Positions 1 through 61,429 of a DNA stretch of 64,000 bases are shown here, piece by piece (within the stretch, counting starts at the first letter, position 1; the number at the start of each line of letters is the position of its first letter). This stretch comes from Embiotoca jacksoni. Lineage: Eukaryota; Chordata; Actinopteri; Embiotocidae. The stretch is from positions 424,001 to 488,000 of the forward strand of contig JAKOON010000039.1 in NCBI GenBank assembly GCA_022577435.1, in the 5' to 3' direction. The notes below the pieces were generated by a model. The model worked only from the letters and a program-made list of their open reading frames with translations. It was not told where the DNA came from and did no database searches. The position numbers were made by a program, and so were the translations under genes.

Positions 1-139
1 TTTATACATGAATTGAGCGTGTGTGTTTACTTGTTTTGGTTGTTTATTTTAACAGGCTCAAGCTAGTCAATGCCTCTCTCCGTTTCAAACACATTTAGAC
101 TGAAGCAGGATCAGGATGGTGTTGTGCTGTGGGATTTAC

Positions 140-25480
<25,341 letters not shown>

Positions 25481-26771
25481 CGCAGGCGTCGACCATGCAA
25501 ACCTCATCACCTTACGTCAGCCTTCACCCCCCCCCCCTTCTTATCTCCATCATTTTAACATGCACTTTATTCCTCCCCAAATTACCTCCTCCTGTCAGTC
25601 ATAACTTATTTCCTACATATGGACAGACAGCCAAACAGACCGGTGCATTTTGCAACGAGGATATATATAAGGAGGGGAGACTGCAATCTTCAGTGGTTCC
25701 CAAATTCCCATGGGTCTTTAGGGAGGTTCCTGAGCGAGATGATGGACAGTTCAGAGTCGAGATTATTTCAACAATGTGATGATGACAAAGCAGACAGTGG
25801 CACAGGTGTGCGTGTCAAACTCTGCCCGGCGGAATTTGTAAAGAATATCTAGCAAATCTAAAGCTTTTCTGGCTTGAAATGGATAACATTATGCAAAAAA
25901 CACTCTGGAGAACCGCGTTAGAGAAGATTAGCGCGTACTAATGTTGGGATTAAGCCCCATTTGCTTTCGTGTAATCTTTTTGCAGGTGCACGAGGTCCTG
26001 CGGTGCAGGTGGCAGGTGCACAGAAGCAGGTGGAGTTTCCTCAGGTGTGGGAAGACGAGCGGCGGTGTGCTAGTGACGCCCCCTAGAGGTGATGGCAGGA
26101 GTCGTTTTGCTCCATTTTGAATGTCCTCCAGGGAAGTACGTTACATTTCAGCACAAAATGACAGAAAAATTAAATAAATCATTGTGAAGATCCAACTAAG
26201 ATTTTAATGTAGAACAAGGCAAAATATAACATAACTTTATAATAAAACGATGGTCTAAATCCAATCCATTTTCACTCCCTTTGTCTTTAATAATAAACTG
26301 TACTATTTCCATTCAGCGTTCAGTTTTCTGTAAGCATTACTCAGAATTCAGCAGTTCATATTCCTACCACTACATGCAAACATACATTTGAAATTTTATT
26401 TTGCAAGACTAATATCAATTTGCACCATTAAAAGAGGGTTTTTTTTGTTGTTGTTGTTTTTTTGTTTTTTTAATAAAACAACATTTTCTTAAAATAACGT
26501 GAAAAATCATTTTGACTATATGTGACTGTTATTTTGTTTGGCCAAGCAAAGTGAAATGTCCTTTAATTGAAAGCTCTGCCCGGTGGTTGTCCTATGTTCA
26601 AATAAAATAAAGTTGGATATTGACGACAGATCAAGCCAGGTGCTGATCAGAGACAAAAATGATCTCACAAAATGTTTTAAAGTAACCAGAAAAAAAAAGA
26701 GCTGGGAGACAGTTAAAAACCTACCAGACATAAGTTCTCTGAAGCAGATGGGGTCAAACAGAGATCTGGTG

Positions 26772-26786
26772 CCACTAGAGGGCGCT
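26772..26786 (+). promoter_or_regulatory. CTCF core motif
   Basis: CCACTAGAGGGCGCT fits the CTCF core consensus CCASYAGRKGGCRSY at every position. A second, weaker match in the opposite orientation lies about 0.7 kb to the left. Confidence 0.5.
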
Positions 26787-26969
26787 GTTCTCTTCGGGTA
26801 CCCTCTGCAGTTTCCATGGCGCTGCATCCCTTCTCCCTGCACATCATCTGCTAGCCTCTCCCATTGGTGGAAGCCCACCAGCAGCTACTGATCACCGGAT
26901 TGGCTGTTGATGTGGTCATCATTATATCTGCTCTTGAATAGCCCTCCATTCAATACATAGTTATTTGCA

Positions 26970-26996
26970 ACACACACACACACACACACACACACA
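26970..26996. repeat. (CA)n microsatellite
   Basis: About 13 CA units. Confidence 0.95.
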
Positions 26997-27920
26997 TGCA
27001 TACACATACACAGAAGCGCAAACAAATGTACGGTTACAGCAAATGTGAGACTTTGGCAATATATGTAGATGCAAGTATCAAGGGGGGGGTTGGTGAAAAT
27101 CAAAAGCATGTATAAAAGCATCGTACATGGGTAGAAAAAAAATGAAAAGAGCACTGTTTCCATGGTAACAGGGAGGGGAATGGTTTTGGTGGGTGCATGT
27201 GAAACTGGCAGCTAGTGAAAAATGACACACACCCATACACATACACACTTTTGTTTTTGTCACTTTGGAGTGGGTTGCACTGACATACAATTATTCCCCG
27301 GTGATTTACACGAACCAATAAACACAAGCACGATACACCTAACCTCACTTCTTATGATAACGACTCCTAAACCTAATCCTTATTAGTCTTAACAACAAAA
27401 ACAGTCTTAATTCTTAAATGCAATGTTAATCTGGCACGGAACAGCTCGTTCTCTGTTCTTTGACATTGAGGTAGCCTATAATCTAAAGTGGCTGCAGTAA
27501 CATCCCAAGAAGACACAAAAGGATTCACTAATTATACAAAGGATTGATTAGTTTCACCATAAGGTATGTACAAGGTCAAAGATGCATAAAATGCAATGGA
27601 TTAAATAGTATTTCATAAATCATACATTGGTTTTATTTGTGGTGTTTGTTTGTTATATAAAATGTATACATTGTATTACATTGAATTTATAATAAAGTGA
27701 GGTTATACATTTTATAGTCATCATTTGATGCATTGTCTTTATATTTTATTGAGTATTCTTTCCCTTCCTTTCTCTTTTTAAACTTAATTTTGTAAAATGT
27801 TTAAAATCAATTTGCCAATTTTCAAAAGTTGCCACGTTTTCCATGGTCTTAAACCTTATTTTATTGTGAAAAATAATTGTTGTGAAGAAAAAAAGGCCCT
27901 AATCCTGTTTGGATTGCTGT

Positions 27921-28011
27921 GATTGGCTGGATCTAACCGCACAGGCTGCTGGGAAAGCGCGATGTTCAAATTTGTTTCCGGTTTCTTTCAGCTTCGGTCG
28001 GTACGCCAGAC
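27921..28011 (+). promoter_or_regulatory. cenpl core promoter
   Basis: An inverted CCAAT box (GATTGG, 27921-27926) and an ETS-like TTTCCGG (27975-27981) lie just upstream of the cenpl start codon, with no TATA box. This is a common layout for housekeeping and cell-cycle genes. Confidence 0.4.
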
Positions 28012-30285
28012 ATGGAGCGACCAAGTTGCAGGTAAAACTCAAACTTAACTCGTTATTTCATGTTAAAGATCCTATTTTCTACATTGTGTTTTTTTTTTTA
28101 TTACAATAAAAGCAGAACTATTTTGCCAACAGTGCATTACGGCTCCTCTCCCACCGACAGTTGTCGTGCTCTTCCGTATGAAAAGATTATTTGGCCAAAT
28201 CGCATTCAGTAATGATTTAATTTAACGTTACATTGCTTTGCATTAAATTGGCGATTCTGATATAATGCTGCACAAGATATCTTTCCATGTTTTGGCTCCC
28301 CGTTTTCAATTCGGCTATTGTCCTATGCTCAAGGGAGCACTGTTGTAAATCGAAATTTCCCATCCCTTTTCCTCCCGTTCTCACAATGATCCTCCTCCAA
28401 AATAAAACAAACGGAAGGCGCCATGGAGCTGTTTTTTTTTTAAAATTTATTCACTACTGGTCTTTGTCGAGTGCACGTGTAGTATTGGGACAGTGGTTTG
28501 TCTTTGTTGTGTTAGCAGTAGCCTCTTCGCTTAGTTTGGGTCTGTGCACCGTTTTAAGTGGGACCAAAGGATCTTAGTAATACTTATAATAATACACCCC
28601 AAATTTTGAGTGGCCACTATTCACCCCCTTTGGGATTGAAGTGACTATAACACAATACATATGTAGTATGTGTGTATATAATGAGGAAGTAAAGTACACC
28701 TTGTTTTCTTTAAAGGGTGTAATTTGATCATGTAAGAGCAGGACAATATGTCAGCCTGTTCTTTTGACTAACTGATGTTATTACCCGTGTGTGGTTTTTC
28801 AGTGCACCAAAGACTCCGTCCAACAGTGTTGTTGTCCAGAGGAGGAGTAAAAGTAAGAGCTACCGACAGTCATACCGCAGCTGCTTAGGTGCTGCTTCCA
28901 GGCTCGGCGTCACTCCAGCATTGACAGCAAGGAGACTCAACACGAGCAGAAGAGCTCCTAAGTCACATAATATCGCTGTGAGTGCTACCAGGCCAGCGCT
29001 GTCTGTGTTTTTATTCTACTCTACTTGCATGATCAACAGCTACATGTGAAGAAAGGCTTTGAATAGTATTTTTGTTGTTGTTATTTTTATCCCTGTTAAA
29101 GGAGAAGGTGAATCCGGAGCACCTAGCCTTACTGGTGAAGACGGAGTGGCAGCTGTCATACGTCACTCCTCTCCATCAGTTCAGACACACCCAGCTCAAG
29201 AGCTACTCCAGGCAGCTGTCAGCGTTTATCGCTGCAGAGAAACAGCAAGGTTTGGCAGTTGAGGGATCGCAGAGCAACTTCAAAGTCTCCTTCTCTGTGG
29301 TGCAGGGGATGGCAGGGACAGACGGCGACCCTGAGACTGTCCTCATACAGGTGAGACACAGACGAGACTGTAGAGGCAAAAAGAAGGGTTTCAGGCTGGT
29401 GGTGCTGATTTTGAAATGATTTAAAAGCAGTATTATATTCCACATTATACATATCATAATGCATTGATTTAAGAGCTAAAAGAGAGCTGAACTGATTTAA
29501 AAATCTATATCTAGCTGTCAAATATTGAAAGTTTGAGTCTCTAACTTCTCTCTCCCCCATCACAGATCCTATCAAAGCCAATGTTTGCCAAGCAGGATGA
29601 ACCACAGAGGTCAGTGTGGAGCGGCTGGCTGACTTGCGTCAACGGCAACCCTGAATACCTGCGTTCCCTCCCGACAGACTTCACCTGTCTGCCTCTGTTT
29701 GGCAGCAGTGGGGCTGAGAATCTCACCTGTTCGGTCAAATCCTGGTTCCAGCAGTACTTCGACTGCTGCTTCGGACGCCTGGAAATCAGCCAGACCAGCC
29801 TGCAATGGCTGGTAGCGTTATGGACTAACTGCCACACAGAGTCCGACATCCAGCACCTCAAAATGATTTGGAGTCTTCCAGCTGTGCCGCCGCTACATGT
29901 CACCTACACGGTTAACCCGCAGGACGCGTGGGATCTGTGGTGCAGTGTCAGAAAGGATGCGCTGGAGAGGAGTGCGGGAGAAGAGGATGCAAGTAGCATC
30001 GACATCGAGGAGGTGACGAGATTCATGCAGGCGCTGAAGAGCCACTTCTACAGACACTTCAGGCTGGACCTGTCCGCAGGAAGCCTGAACCAGGTCTCCA
30101 CAGCTCTGGGATCAGCCAAGTCCACCGGCAAGATCAAGGTACTGACAGCTCTGCTCATGTCTTAGCAAAATGGAAATTATGTGTTACTAATATTTTACCT
30201 TTTGTTTCAGATCTCCAGCAGCAGATACATGATCACCACCCTGACGCTGCTCACAGAGTGCGCCCTCCTGAAAATGCCCATCTGA
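28012..30285 (+). CDS. cenpl: Centromere protein L (CENP-L)
   Basis: Five coding exons, 28012-28031, 28803-28977, 29102-29350, 29566-30138 and 30211-30285, joined by consensus GT-AG introns, give 363 residues (mammalian protein about 344). The first 65 residues are basic and Ser-rich and poorly conserved (QRRSKSKSYRQSY). From EKVNPEHLALLVKTEW onward the body matches the CENP-L fold: YSRQLSAFIAAEKQQGLAVE, FTCLPLFGSSGAE, SWFQQYFDC, and HFYRHFRLDLSAG near the C-terminus. CENP-L pairs with CENP-N in the constitutive centromere-associated network, binding CENP-A nucleosomes and linking them to the CENP-C and CENP-HIKM modules. The ATG chosen opens a 20-base first exon with a clean donor; mammals too have a divergent N-terminus, so this exon is the least certain part. 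Confidence 0.92.
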
Positions 30286-30393
30286 GTGTGACAGAAAAGA
30301 CTTCTTATTAACAGAAAATGCAATATTGCAAAATCAGCTTTGATTTGCAAAAACAGTTACTGCCTTGAAAGACCTGATGTGTGTCTTTTTTTG

Positions 30394-30399
30394 AATAAA
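30394..30399 (+). terminator. Polyadenylation signal of cenpl (proximal)
   Basis: AATAAA 109 bases after the stop codon; a second AATAAA lies at 30650-30655. Confidence 0.6.
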
Positions 30400-30655
30400 C
30401 AAAGAAAGATTATTAAACCACCTTTCATGAAAACACCACAAAGTTGAGTTTTCATGTTATACATCAGGGCCTCTACGGCAATGCAATCTGGGAGGTGTGC
30501 TCACAATTAGTAGTATTATGAGTATTGGAGAGGGAGAAATCTTAGTATGTCTATTTTACCATGCTTAGGTCCTTCCTGCTATTGTAAATACTTTCTATTT
30601 ATGTTAACGTTCAGCTCTTTGTATACGGATTTTGTCATTTATGGTTGTAAATAAA

Positions 30656-32177
30656 AGTTTAAAAATAAGCTCTGTTGCTGCAGCTGATTCTTTGATCTGT
30701 TTGGTTTTGAAAAGTTCCCACCACAACCTTAGTTTATGTCTTTGAGATGCTTCAAACATCAAAATATTTGGCAAGACCATTAAACCAACTCAGTTTGAGA
30801 GGAGACCTCTTAAATTCTAATTGCGTAGAACTTGAAAATATATTCTTCGAGTCCCCAACCCTCCCTCCCACTAATCCCAAATTATTCTTTCATCCTAAAA
30901 AAACCAATATTATTTTTCTGTTAAAACAAAATCAGGCAATTTTATTTCGAAAGACATTAAACCAAAATCACAGAACTCGAATATGGTTATCAAAATAATA
31001 TTAAATAAAAGCATACAAAACACCAGCTGGAGATGTAACAAAAATGTACATCTGAAATATTTCTGTATATTGCACTAGTAAAATAAAAATAAAGGCAGAA
31101 AAAAATACAGTAAGCAACTTGTGATGACCTTAACTGGACTCCTGTGAGCGGATGTCCTTCTCGATAAAGACGCATGACTCGGCAGCATCGCCGTTTTGTT
31201 ATTGCTACACTGACACTATTAAATGCACAATAAAGACAATGAAGGTGTAGGAGTCCCAATCACTGCTCTGTTCTGCTCTTCAATGAGCGAACTGCTGTTA
31301 CTTTTGGTGTGTAGCTTGTAACGGTGGTAATTGGGGTACAGCAGATGCTCATCCTGTCATTAAAGGGCATAAAGGAGCTGGGGATTATGGAATTTTGTAT
31401 TTAATATTCTTTGTGGTTTGTATACGTAGATTTAACTTGCTCAAAATGACGTGTTGTACATCAATTAGGTCTCCTGCTCAGAGTGGAAACTTTTTTCTTT
31501 CCCCCAGCCAGTGCCACTAACTTTAAAAAGTTGTGTTTGCTTCCACACTTTATAACCTGACAAAACTTCACAGATCTGTAAAAAAATACCTCTAGGCACT
31601 AGACTGGGGGTTGGCGTTAGCTTCCCACTCTGCTGCGTTTATATAATATTTACTCTCGTGTGTGTATTTACAGCTTTGAAAAGGGGGTTGGCTATATATT
31701 TACAATGGCGCCCACACATGCCAGCCTGCCTCCGCGATCAGAATCCACCCGGCAAACACTTGGGACGATCTCGACTTTGAAAAAGCAAAGAAGGAATCTG
31801 TGCTAGTTTGTGGCAGCTTGACATATTCAGCAGTCTGGAGAAAAAAAAAAAAAAGATCCACGTCGGTCCCGCAGAAAAGTTCTTCACAGTACAATCCAAG
31901 CACCCCACAAGTCTACTGAACCACCACACACACACACACTCTCCAGAATGTGCACTTGATTGGAAAGAGTTAGCGAGGACTTCTTAAAACCAGGGCGGGA
32001 GTAGAACAATGTTAATACCACTGTCACAACAGATCATGCTTTAAATGTTCAACATAACCCCGGCCCCCGTTAAGAGATGAATCAATAAGACACATGGGGC
32101 CCGAGAGGTAAACAATGGGGAGGAAAGTGACCTATGTAGTGATAGGATTCACAGTATGTAAAGTGTGTGCAGCAGCT
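30656..32177. other. Spacer between cenpl and fundc1, including the fundc1 3' UTR
   Basis: cenpl and fundc1 converge here. AT-rich, with no further gene recognised. The part next to 32178 must be the fundc1 3' UTR (minus strand), but its polyadenylation site is not certain. Confidence 0.6.
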
Positions 32178-34956
32178 TCAGGAGGCCAATCCTAGAAAGA
32201 AGCCGCCGACGAATCCGCTGGACAGGACGATGTTCTTCTTTATAAAATCTGTGGCCTACGTGGGAGTGAAGGACAAGACGGGGAGTCAGTTGATTCAACA
32301 TTAAAACCAATGAACAGGTGTTTAAAGTACTTCCTACACTGTCAAATGTATCTACCATCTCTTTAAGCATACTGTCACAGCTACTGGATGTAGTATCATA
32401 CTCAGTCCACGAGGGGGCATTGCTGTTTTGTGGATAAAGAAATAAACCTCCCCACCCAAACAACATACAAAGAAAAAAACATTCATTACATGTCAGGAAA
32501 GGTGTTGTGGGTTCTGCTTTTTTTCATAGCACAAAGGAACAATGCAGTTCAGGAAGATGTGATTTAGCTTGAGCAGAATTCAATTAGAAAAAGCCAAAAG
32601 CATGAAAGAAAGAGCAAGCTTTGTTACAGATACCTTTACCTCCTCAATGAATGTGTGTATTTCAGGTGCTGCTTTGTTTGCTTTTTTCTTTAGGTGCTTC
32701 TTGGCTTTGTTCACATCTTTCTCCACCTTCTTCCAGTCCACCTGCACGTAGCCGCTGTGATTGGCTATCTGGAGGAACAAAGTCAGAAATGATTTGGATT
32801 TAATATTGGAAATCTTTGTTCGGAATAGCCCTCTGACACGCCATATTAATTGTATCACAATATTTTTGCAGTAATAAGAAACCCTTTTAACCTGGTCTTG
32901 TATAATATATTGTCTGTGTTATATATTGCAATATAGTCTGGTGGTTTATTATGTCCCCTGGCCTATCAGCTATTTCATTAAAAGCCACAGACAATTCTAG
33001 AAGGCTATTGTCCTCTTTGAGTAACTCCTGGTGTCTAACTCTGCAGGTCACATGTTCTGAATTGAAAAGAATGAGATATGATGCAGCAGCAGCTGACATC
33101 AAAATGTATAAATGAGGATTTAGGAGACTTTTAGCTTAGGAAGGTGTTTTTTTTTCTTCCTAACCTCAATGAGAAAACATCTGAAATGGATAATTAAACC
33201 ACATAAATTCTCATCTCAGAGTGACATTAAATAAATTGTGACACTCAAACTGCATAAATAAATGTAATAATTGAAAATCAGTCCTTCTTCAACATCTGTA
33301 ACAACAAGACTGAACCATGAAAACAATGCCTCTTCACTGTTCTTGGCAAATTTCCTAATTGCTCACCACCTATGGAGCTATTTTATGTGTTCAGCCTGTG
33401 AATCAACTTATCCGGCTGTCTTTGTTTGAATCAACTTGCAAAATAAAAATGAAAGTGCATTTAAGAGACAGAACAAAACACTATTAGGATTGCAATGCCC
33501 CATAAGTACCCAGATGGCGTGTGTCCATGAAGCGCCAGCTGACACACAATGCTCGTCTTTCTGCTGCAGAGAGCTCAGCAGCATGCTGTGCAGCTGGCAT
33601 CTTCAGTTGTCAATGAAGTTGTCAAAATGGCATTCGTACAAAGGATGCACTTCTTTATCCCTTTGAGACAATGTAGATGTAGACAAGGCTTCAAAAACAC
33701 AATGTTACGGTGTTCTGACCTGTAAAAGAAGGAAGCCTCCACCGACAGCAGTCGCTGCTATCTTCCCGACTCTCTGGAACACGTAACCTGCACACCTGTG
33801 ACAGAAAGGGTGAATTGTTTCCTTAAATGACTAAAGCAGATGCTGAACTACATAGGTACTATGATTTAATTACAGATCATATCAGCGCTGCAACAATTAA
33901 ACGATCAGTTGACAGAAAATTAATTGCCAACCAGTTCATCAATCGATCAATACTTTCAAGATATTTAAATGTTAAAATTCTCTGAATCGAGGGACTGAAT
34001 GTGAATATTTGTGGTTCCTTCAGTTCTTCACAATGATAAAATGAAAATCTGTCTTTTTTTTCTTTTTTTTTTTTTTGCTGCACTTTGGGCTTTAAAGACC
34101 AAACAGTTACCCGATCATAGACAGATAATTTGACAACAAAATTAAACGTAATTTGCAGCCCTGCAGCACATGCAATCACAACTTATTTAGCTTTGTCAAT
34201 GGCAGGTCTACTAGCAGTATGTTCTCCTCTTCACAGGGTATAAATCGCGACTGAATGAAGACTCTGATGTCAAAAGAGCAGAATAGGTTATATGTACATA
34301 TGTGCCCTTACCATCCGGTCACCCCTCCCATCATGAGCTGAGTAGCCACCGAATACTTCTCAGCAATCGGGCCGGAGTTGCTCCCAAACACCAGACTCCA
34401 CCACTGGTGCCTCCGGGCATACTCTGTGAGGTCCACGACCTCATACACCTCATCCTCACTCTCCGGGTCTTCCGGACCTGCTGCGACACAGGAGGAAAAA
34501 AAAAAAACATAAAAGTTGAACAGCGTGTAATACAACATATAAACACCAAACCTCGTCTAACCTCTTCTTTTCCCGTCACTGATCAGCATCTAACACCCGC
34601 CATTTCATTTAATGAACCCCCCCCCCCCCCAAAAAAAAAAACAACAAAAAAAAAAACGTTCAGCGACTCTTCAAACCAGCCTCACAATTAAGGCAACTCA
34701 GCTCTTAGCTGTTTATTCCATGTAAATCAGTTGGGATGCTAATATTAGCAGGCTAACATCAAATGGCTCCCAATCCAACGTCGTGCACACCTACACCCCA
34801 TTTTCAGAATCCTATAAGCATCGAGACGAAAGGTCATACCCCAATGTCAGTGTCGCTGTTCAAAAAAAATCTTAATTGACCTGTTAATTATGGTAATAAC
34901 GCCGGTATTTCTAACAAACAAATCCACTCACCTTCTCTCTGGTCCGCCGTCGCCAT
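32178..34956 (-). CDS. fundc1: FUN14 domain-containing protein 1, mitophagy receptor
   Basis: Five coding exons on the minus strand, 34932-34956, 34312-34480, 33720-33795, 32640-32768 and 32178-32255, give 158 residues (mammalian 155). The protein starts MATADQREAGPEDPESEDEV. Y21-EVV matches the LC3-interacting motif of FUNDC1 (YxxL-type; here Val replaces Leu), followed by DLTEYARRHQWW. The FUN14 region has hydrophobic membrane segments around KYSVATQLMMGGVTGW, AATAVGGGFLLLQIA and the C-terminal SSGFVGGFFLGLAS, with a lysine-rich loop between (DVNKAKKHLKKKANK). FUNDC1 sits in the outer mitochondrial membrane and recruits LC3 under hypoxia. It is divergent from kdm6a and convergent with cenpl. 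Confidence 0.95.
33883..34163. mobile_element. hAT-like non-autonomous DNA element
   Basis: Lies in fundc1 intron 2. The left end begins CAGCGCTGCAACAATTAA and the right end, reverse-complemented, begins CAGGGCTGCAAATTACG, giving terminal inverted repeats of the CAG-starting hAT type. The 8-base flanks (GATCATAT and CAGCACAT) match at five positions, so any target duplication has decayed. The interior has no transposase. Confidence 0.6.
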
Positions 34957-35873
34957 TTTGGAGAAACTAGTTATGTCACCAGGATGTTGACAATACTAAG
35001 CCACGCCTACTTTATGATGCTTTGCCACGTCAGTAAAATGCTTTCATCTCACTTGATTAGGTTCAGCAATTTAGCAACTTTTATTGCTAAAATGCTGCAA
35101 CTTTTTCTGCATGTGGGGAAGGTTACGTAAAAAAAAAAATTTGCATTGCACATGCAAAAGACGTTGCATGTGGTGAAAAGGCTGGGAAGGAATGATGCAT
35201 TGCAGTGACGACAAGAGAAAACGACAACCCAAGTCTCAAAATGCTTGTTTTATTACAGGCTTAACATTTAAACTGTGAGGAACTCATTAAATTTGTCAAG
35301 AAAAATAAGCACTCGCTGAGGATTACGAGAGACATGTTGAAAAAAAAAATATATATGTTTCGATATGTTCCCGGGGAGAGTCATGGTATAAAAAAAAAAT
35401 TAAAAAAATAAGAGGCTTGCAGGGAGAATATGAATATTTAAGATAAAAGAATGATATAGCAGAGAAGTCATATGGTCGGAAGCGGGCGCTCCTATTGGCT
35501 GATGAGGGAGGAGAGGGCGTGGCTAGAGCGGCGCGTGGGTTCGCTTGGGTGACACAATTATAACAACTTTATCCTCGCGGCCGAAACGCATTTTTATTGT
35601 CAAATACTCACATCTTGGATATTGTACTCAAGTTATTCGCATTCAAACAGCGGCACAATATCACTTTGTGATGAAAAATGTGACGTTTGAGGAGCTACCC
35701 GGAGAGCGCTTCTGTCCCCCCCGAAAGGATTTACTACATCGAATCGCATCTTTTCATCCTGGGAAAAAGTTTTCGTCGGTTTTGTTTTCGTCGGTTTCCC
35801 TTCTTTGATTTCGGCGGAGCGAGAAAAAAAACCCCGACTTGTCCCCCGCGTCGCGATTTTTTTTTTTAGTCCC
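34957..35873. promoter_or_regulatory. Divergent promoter region of fundc1 and kdm6a
   Basis: 917 bases separate the two start codons. It contains an inverted CCAAT box (ATTGG, 35494-35498), a GC-box-like GGGCGTGGC (35515-35523) and CpG-rich sequence toward kdm6a. A YY1-type AAAATGGCGAC overlaps the fundc1 start codon and another (AAAATGGCGGC) lies inside kdm6a exon 1 at about 35967. Confidence 0.5.
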
Positions 35874-59562
<23,689 letters not shown>

Positions 59563-60850
59563 CATTAGGTGACTCCTCTTTCTTCTGCTGTGGAGCCATG
59601 GAGCCCATTTACAGGAACTCGTATTAAGATTAAAACAAAACAAAAAAAAATAATGAAAAAAAAAAAACAAAAACAAAAAAAAGAACCAACAAACATCTAC
59701 ATACACGGACCATTTCTGATATTCAGGAAAGCCAAGGCCGTCTCCCCACCCTCACCCACCGCCCCTCCCGTATGGCTGGTCTCCATAGCGACGGCTGGAG
59801 GCTGAGGCGGCCGAGTGTGTCTGTCTATGCAACCTGTTTGAAGCGCCGGGGGGGAGGCCTTCCAGAAGGGGGCGCCACCGAGCTCGATAACAGGACTTGT
59901 TTTCTCTCTTTTCCCTTCTCCCCCTGCTAGCCCCCTCTAGAGACAATGGTTCAGCCCTGTTTTAATGGAGGACTTAATCAAATAGGGTTGGGAACGGGGG
60001 GGACGGGACGAGGGGGAGGAGCGGGATTCTTAATGCGTGATAAAAATGTTTTGTAGATACTTGTTAACTGTCACAACTGGCAACACCACCCGTAAAAGAC
60101 TACTGACTTGACAAACCCCTCTCTCTCTCTCCCTTTTTTCTTGTTTTCTATTCTGGTAACAGGATGAAATGTTGGCTTTGATTTCTAGAACTCCCCCCTC
60201 AAAATTTTCTTCAGTTTTTTTTCCTTCTAAGGAGCACTAGCCTAACTGGTCTTTTTCTATGGTAGATAGCAATTTTAAGACTCTTTGGACAGCAAAATCT
60301 CCAAAAAAATTTGTAATGTGAAGAGTTTAGGTGAATTTTCTTTCTTTATTTCTGTTCTTTCTTTCTTCTTTTTTTTTTTTTACAGCTTTTATGTTCTATC
60401 TTTGTCTTGTTCTTTTCAAAACTATGATGTTTTTGTTTGTTTCTTAGGTAAAAAAAAAAAAATTTGAAAAAAATAGGAAAAAAAAAAACTTACTAGCCAA
60501 GTCACAAAGAAAATGGGTTGCACATAGACTTATGGAATTAAGTTTAATTTGTGATTTTTTTTTTTTTGTTTGTTTCGTTATGTTTCTAATCTTGATGTAA
60601 ATTTACACTATTTATAAATACATATTTATTGCTTGAAAATATTTGTTGATGGAATGCTGTTATTTTTTCCAGAGTACCTGCCATTAAATTTGAAGGAGTT
60701 TTGTCATTTTAACACAACTCCTCTTACATTTTCTATATATAAATAAAATTGCTTAGCAAGCATTGTACAGAAACGGACATTTAAAATTGTTTTATTGTTT
60801 GAAGAATGTTTTATGATGAGTCAATAAACACAAAGTTGTCAAATTATCCA
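59563..60850 (+). other. kdm6a 3' UTR
   Basis: About 1.3 kb of A/T-rich sequence with several A and T homopolymers after the kdm6a stop. AATAAA signals at 60742-60747 and 60823-60828 mark likely ends. Confidence 0.6.
60823..60828 (+). terminator. Distal polyadenylation signal of kdm6a
   Basis: AATAAA; a proximal one lies at 60742-60747. A minus-strand AATAAA (60791-60796) sits between them and could end the miRNA primary transcript. Confidence 0.55.
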
Positions 60851-60943
60851 GGCTTTCTGGTTGCTCAAACACACGACAAAATTCATTTCGTAAATTTACA
60901 CTTAAAGCAAATTTAAAACGGTGGAAACACAATGTAGAGGTTG

Positions 60944-61029
60944 AGTATAGGCCTGAAACCCAGCAGACAATGTAGCTGTAGACTGACACACACAGAATCC
61001 TACACTGTATGCCAGGTCCAGAGCTTACC
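60944..61029 (-). ncRNA. mir221: microRNA mir-221 hairpin
   Basis: On the minus strand the 3p arm at 60955-60977 reads AGCTACATTGTCTGCTGGG then TTTC, the vertebrate miR-221 mature sequence as I recall it. The 5p arm (about 60996-61017) reads ACCTGGCATACAGTGTAGG, close to the known star strand, and pairs with the 3p arm across a TG-rich loop. Seed GCTACAT is shared with miR-222. In mammals miR-221/222 target p27/CDKN1B and KIT; fish miR-221 is reported in vascular tip-cell guidance. Confidence 0.96.
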
Positions 61030-61345
61030 CTGCTTCTCTGAATGTCAATTTCATCTTTATTTAAAAAAAATAAATGTCTGCTGTCCTCCAAAGTACCCAA
61101 GCAGCCTCGGATTATCTCCACTGGAGGCTTTTCTCTTCTCTGTGGGTGGGCATTGGAGACATTTCTTAGAAATTTAAAAGCTGCCTTGCACAAAAGATCA
61201 CAAAGAGAGGGTGTGAACTACACTCAGGAAAAAGCAGCACGAAAAGATACACTAATCTCATCAGAAAGAAACTCCCATCTGAAACAATCTGCAGAGCACA
61301 TAACAACAGTTACACATGATAATCAAACAGTATCCAGAATAACAT

Positions 61346-61429
61346 GGCCGTCAGCAGAGACCCAGTAGCCAGATGTAGCTGCTGCCAGCCCCACAGGATC
61401 TACACTGACTACTGAGCAACTGCCGGCCG
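61346..61429 (-). ncRNA. mir222: microRNA mir-222 hairpin
   Basis: On the minus strand the 3p arm at 61357-61380 reads AGCTACATCTGGCTACTGGG then TCTC, matching vertebrate miR-222. The 5p arm (61395-61416) begins CTCAGTAGTCAGTGTAGATC, one base different from the human 5p as I recall it. The outer stem GGCC/GGCC closes the hairpin. It lies about 0.3 kb upstream (in transcription sense) of mir-221, as expected for one primary transcript. Confidence 0.96.

Larger units (their letters stand above)
25481..27920. other. Intergenic spacer between cask and cenpl
   Basis: No gene recognised. It contains CTCF-like motifs at 26075-26089 (minus) and 26772-26786 (plus), a CA repeat at 26970-26996, an A/T-rich tract near 26440-26475 and otherwise unremarkable AT-rich DNA. 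Confidence 0.6.

Noticed and set aside
29219..29903. Minus-strand frames of 120-128 residues
   Set aside because: Shadows of cenpl exons 3 and 4, which carry the recognisable protein on the plus strand.
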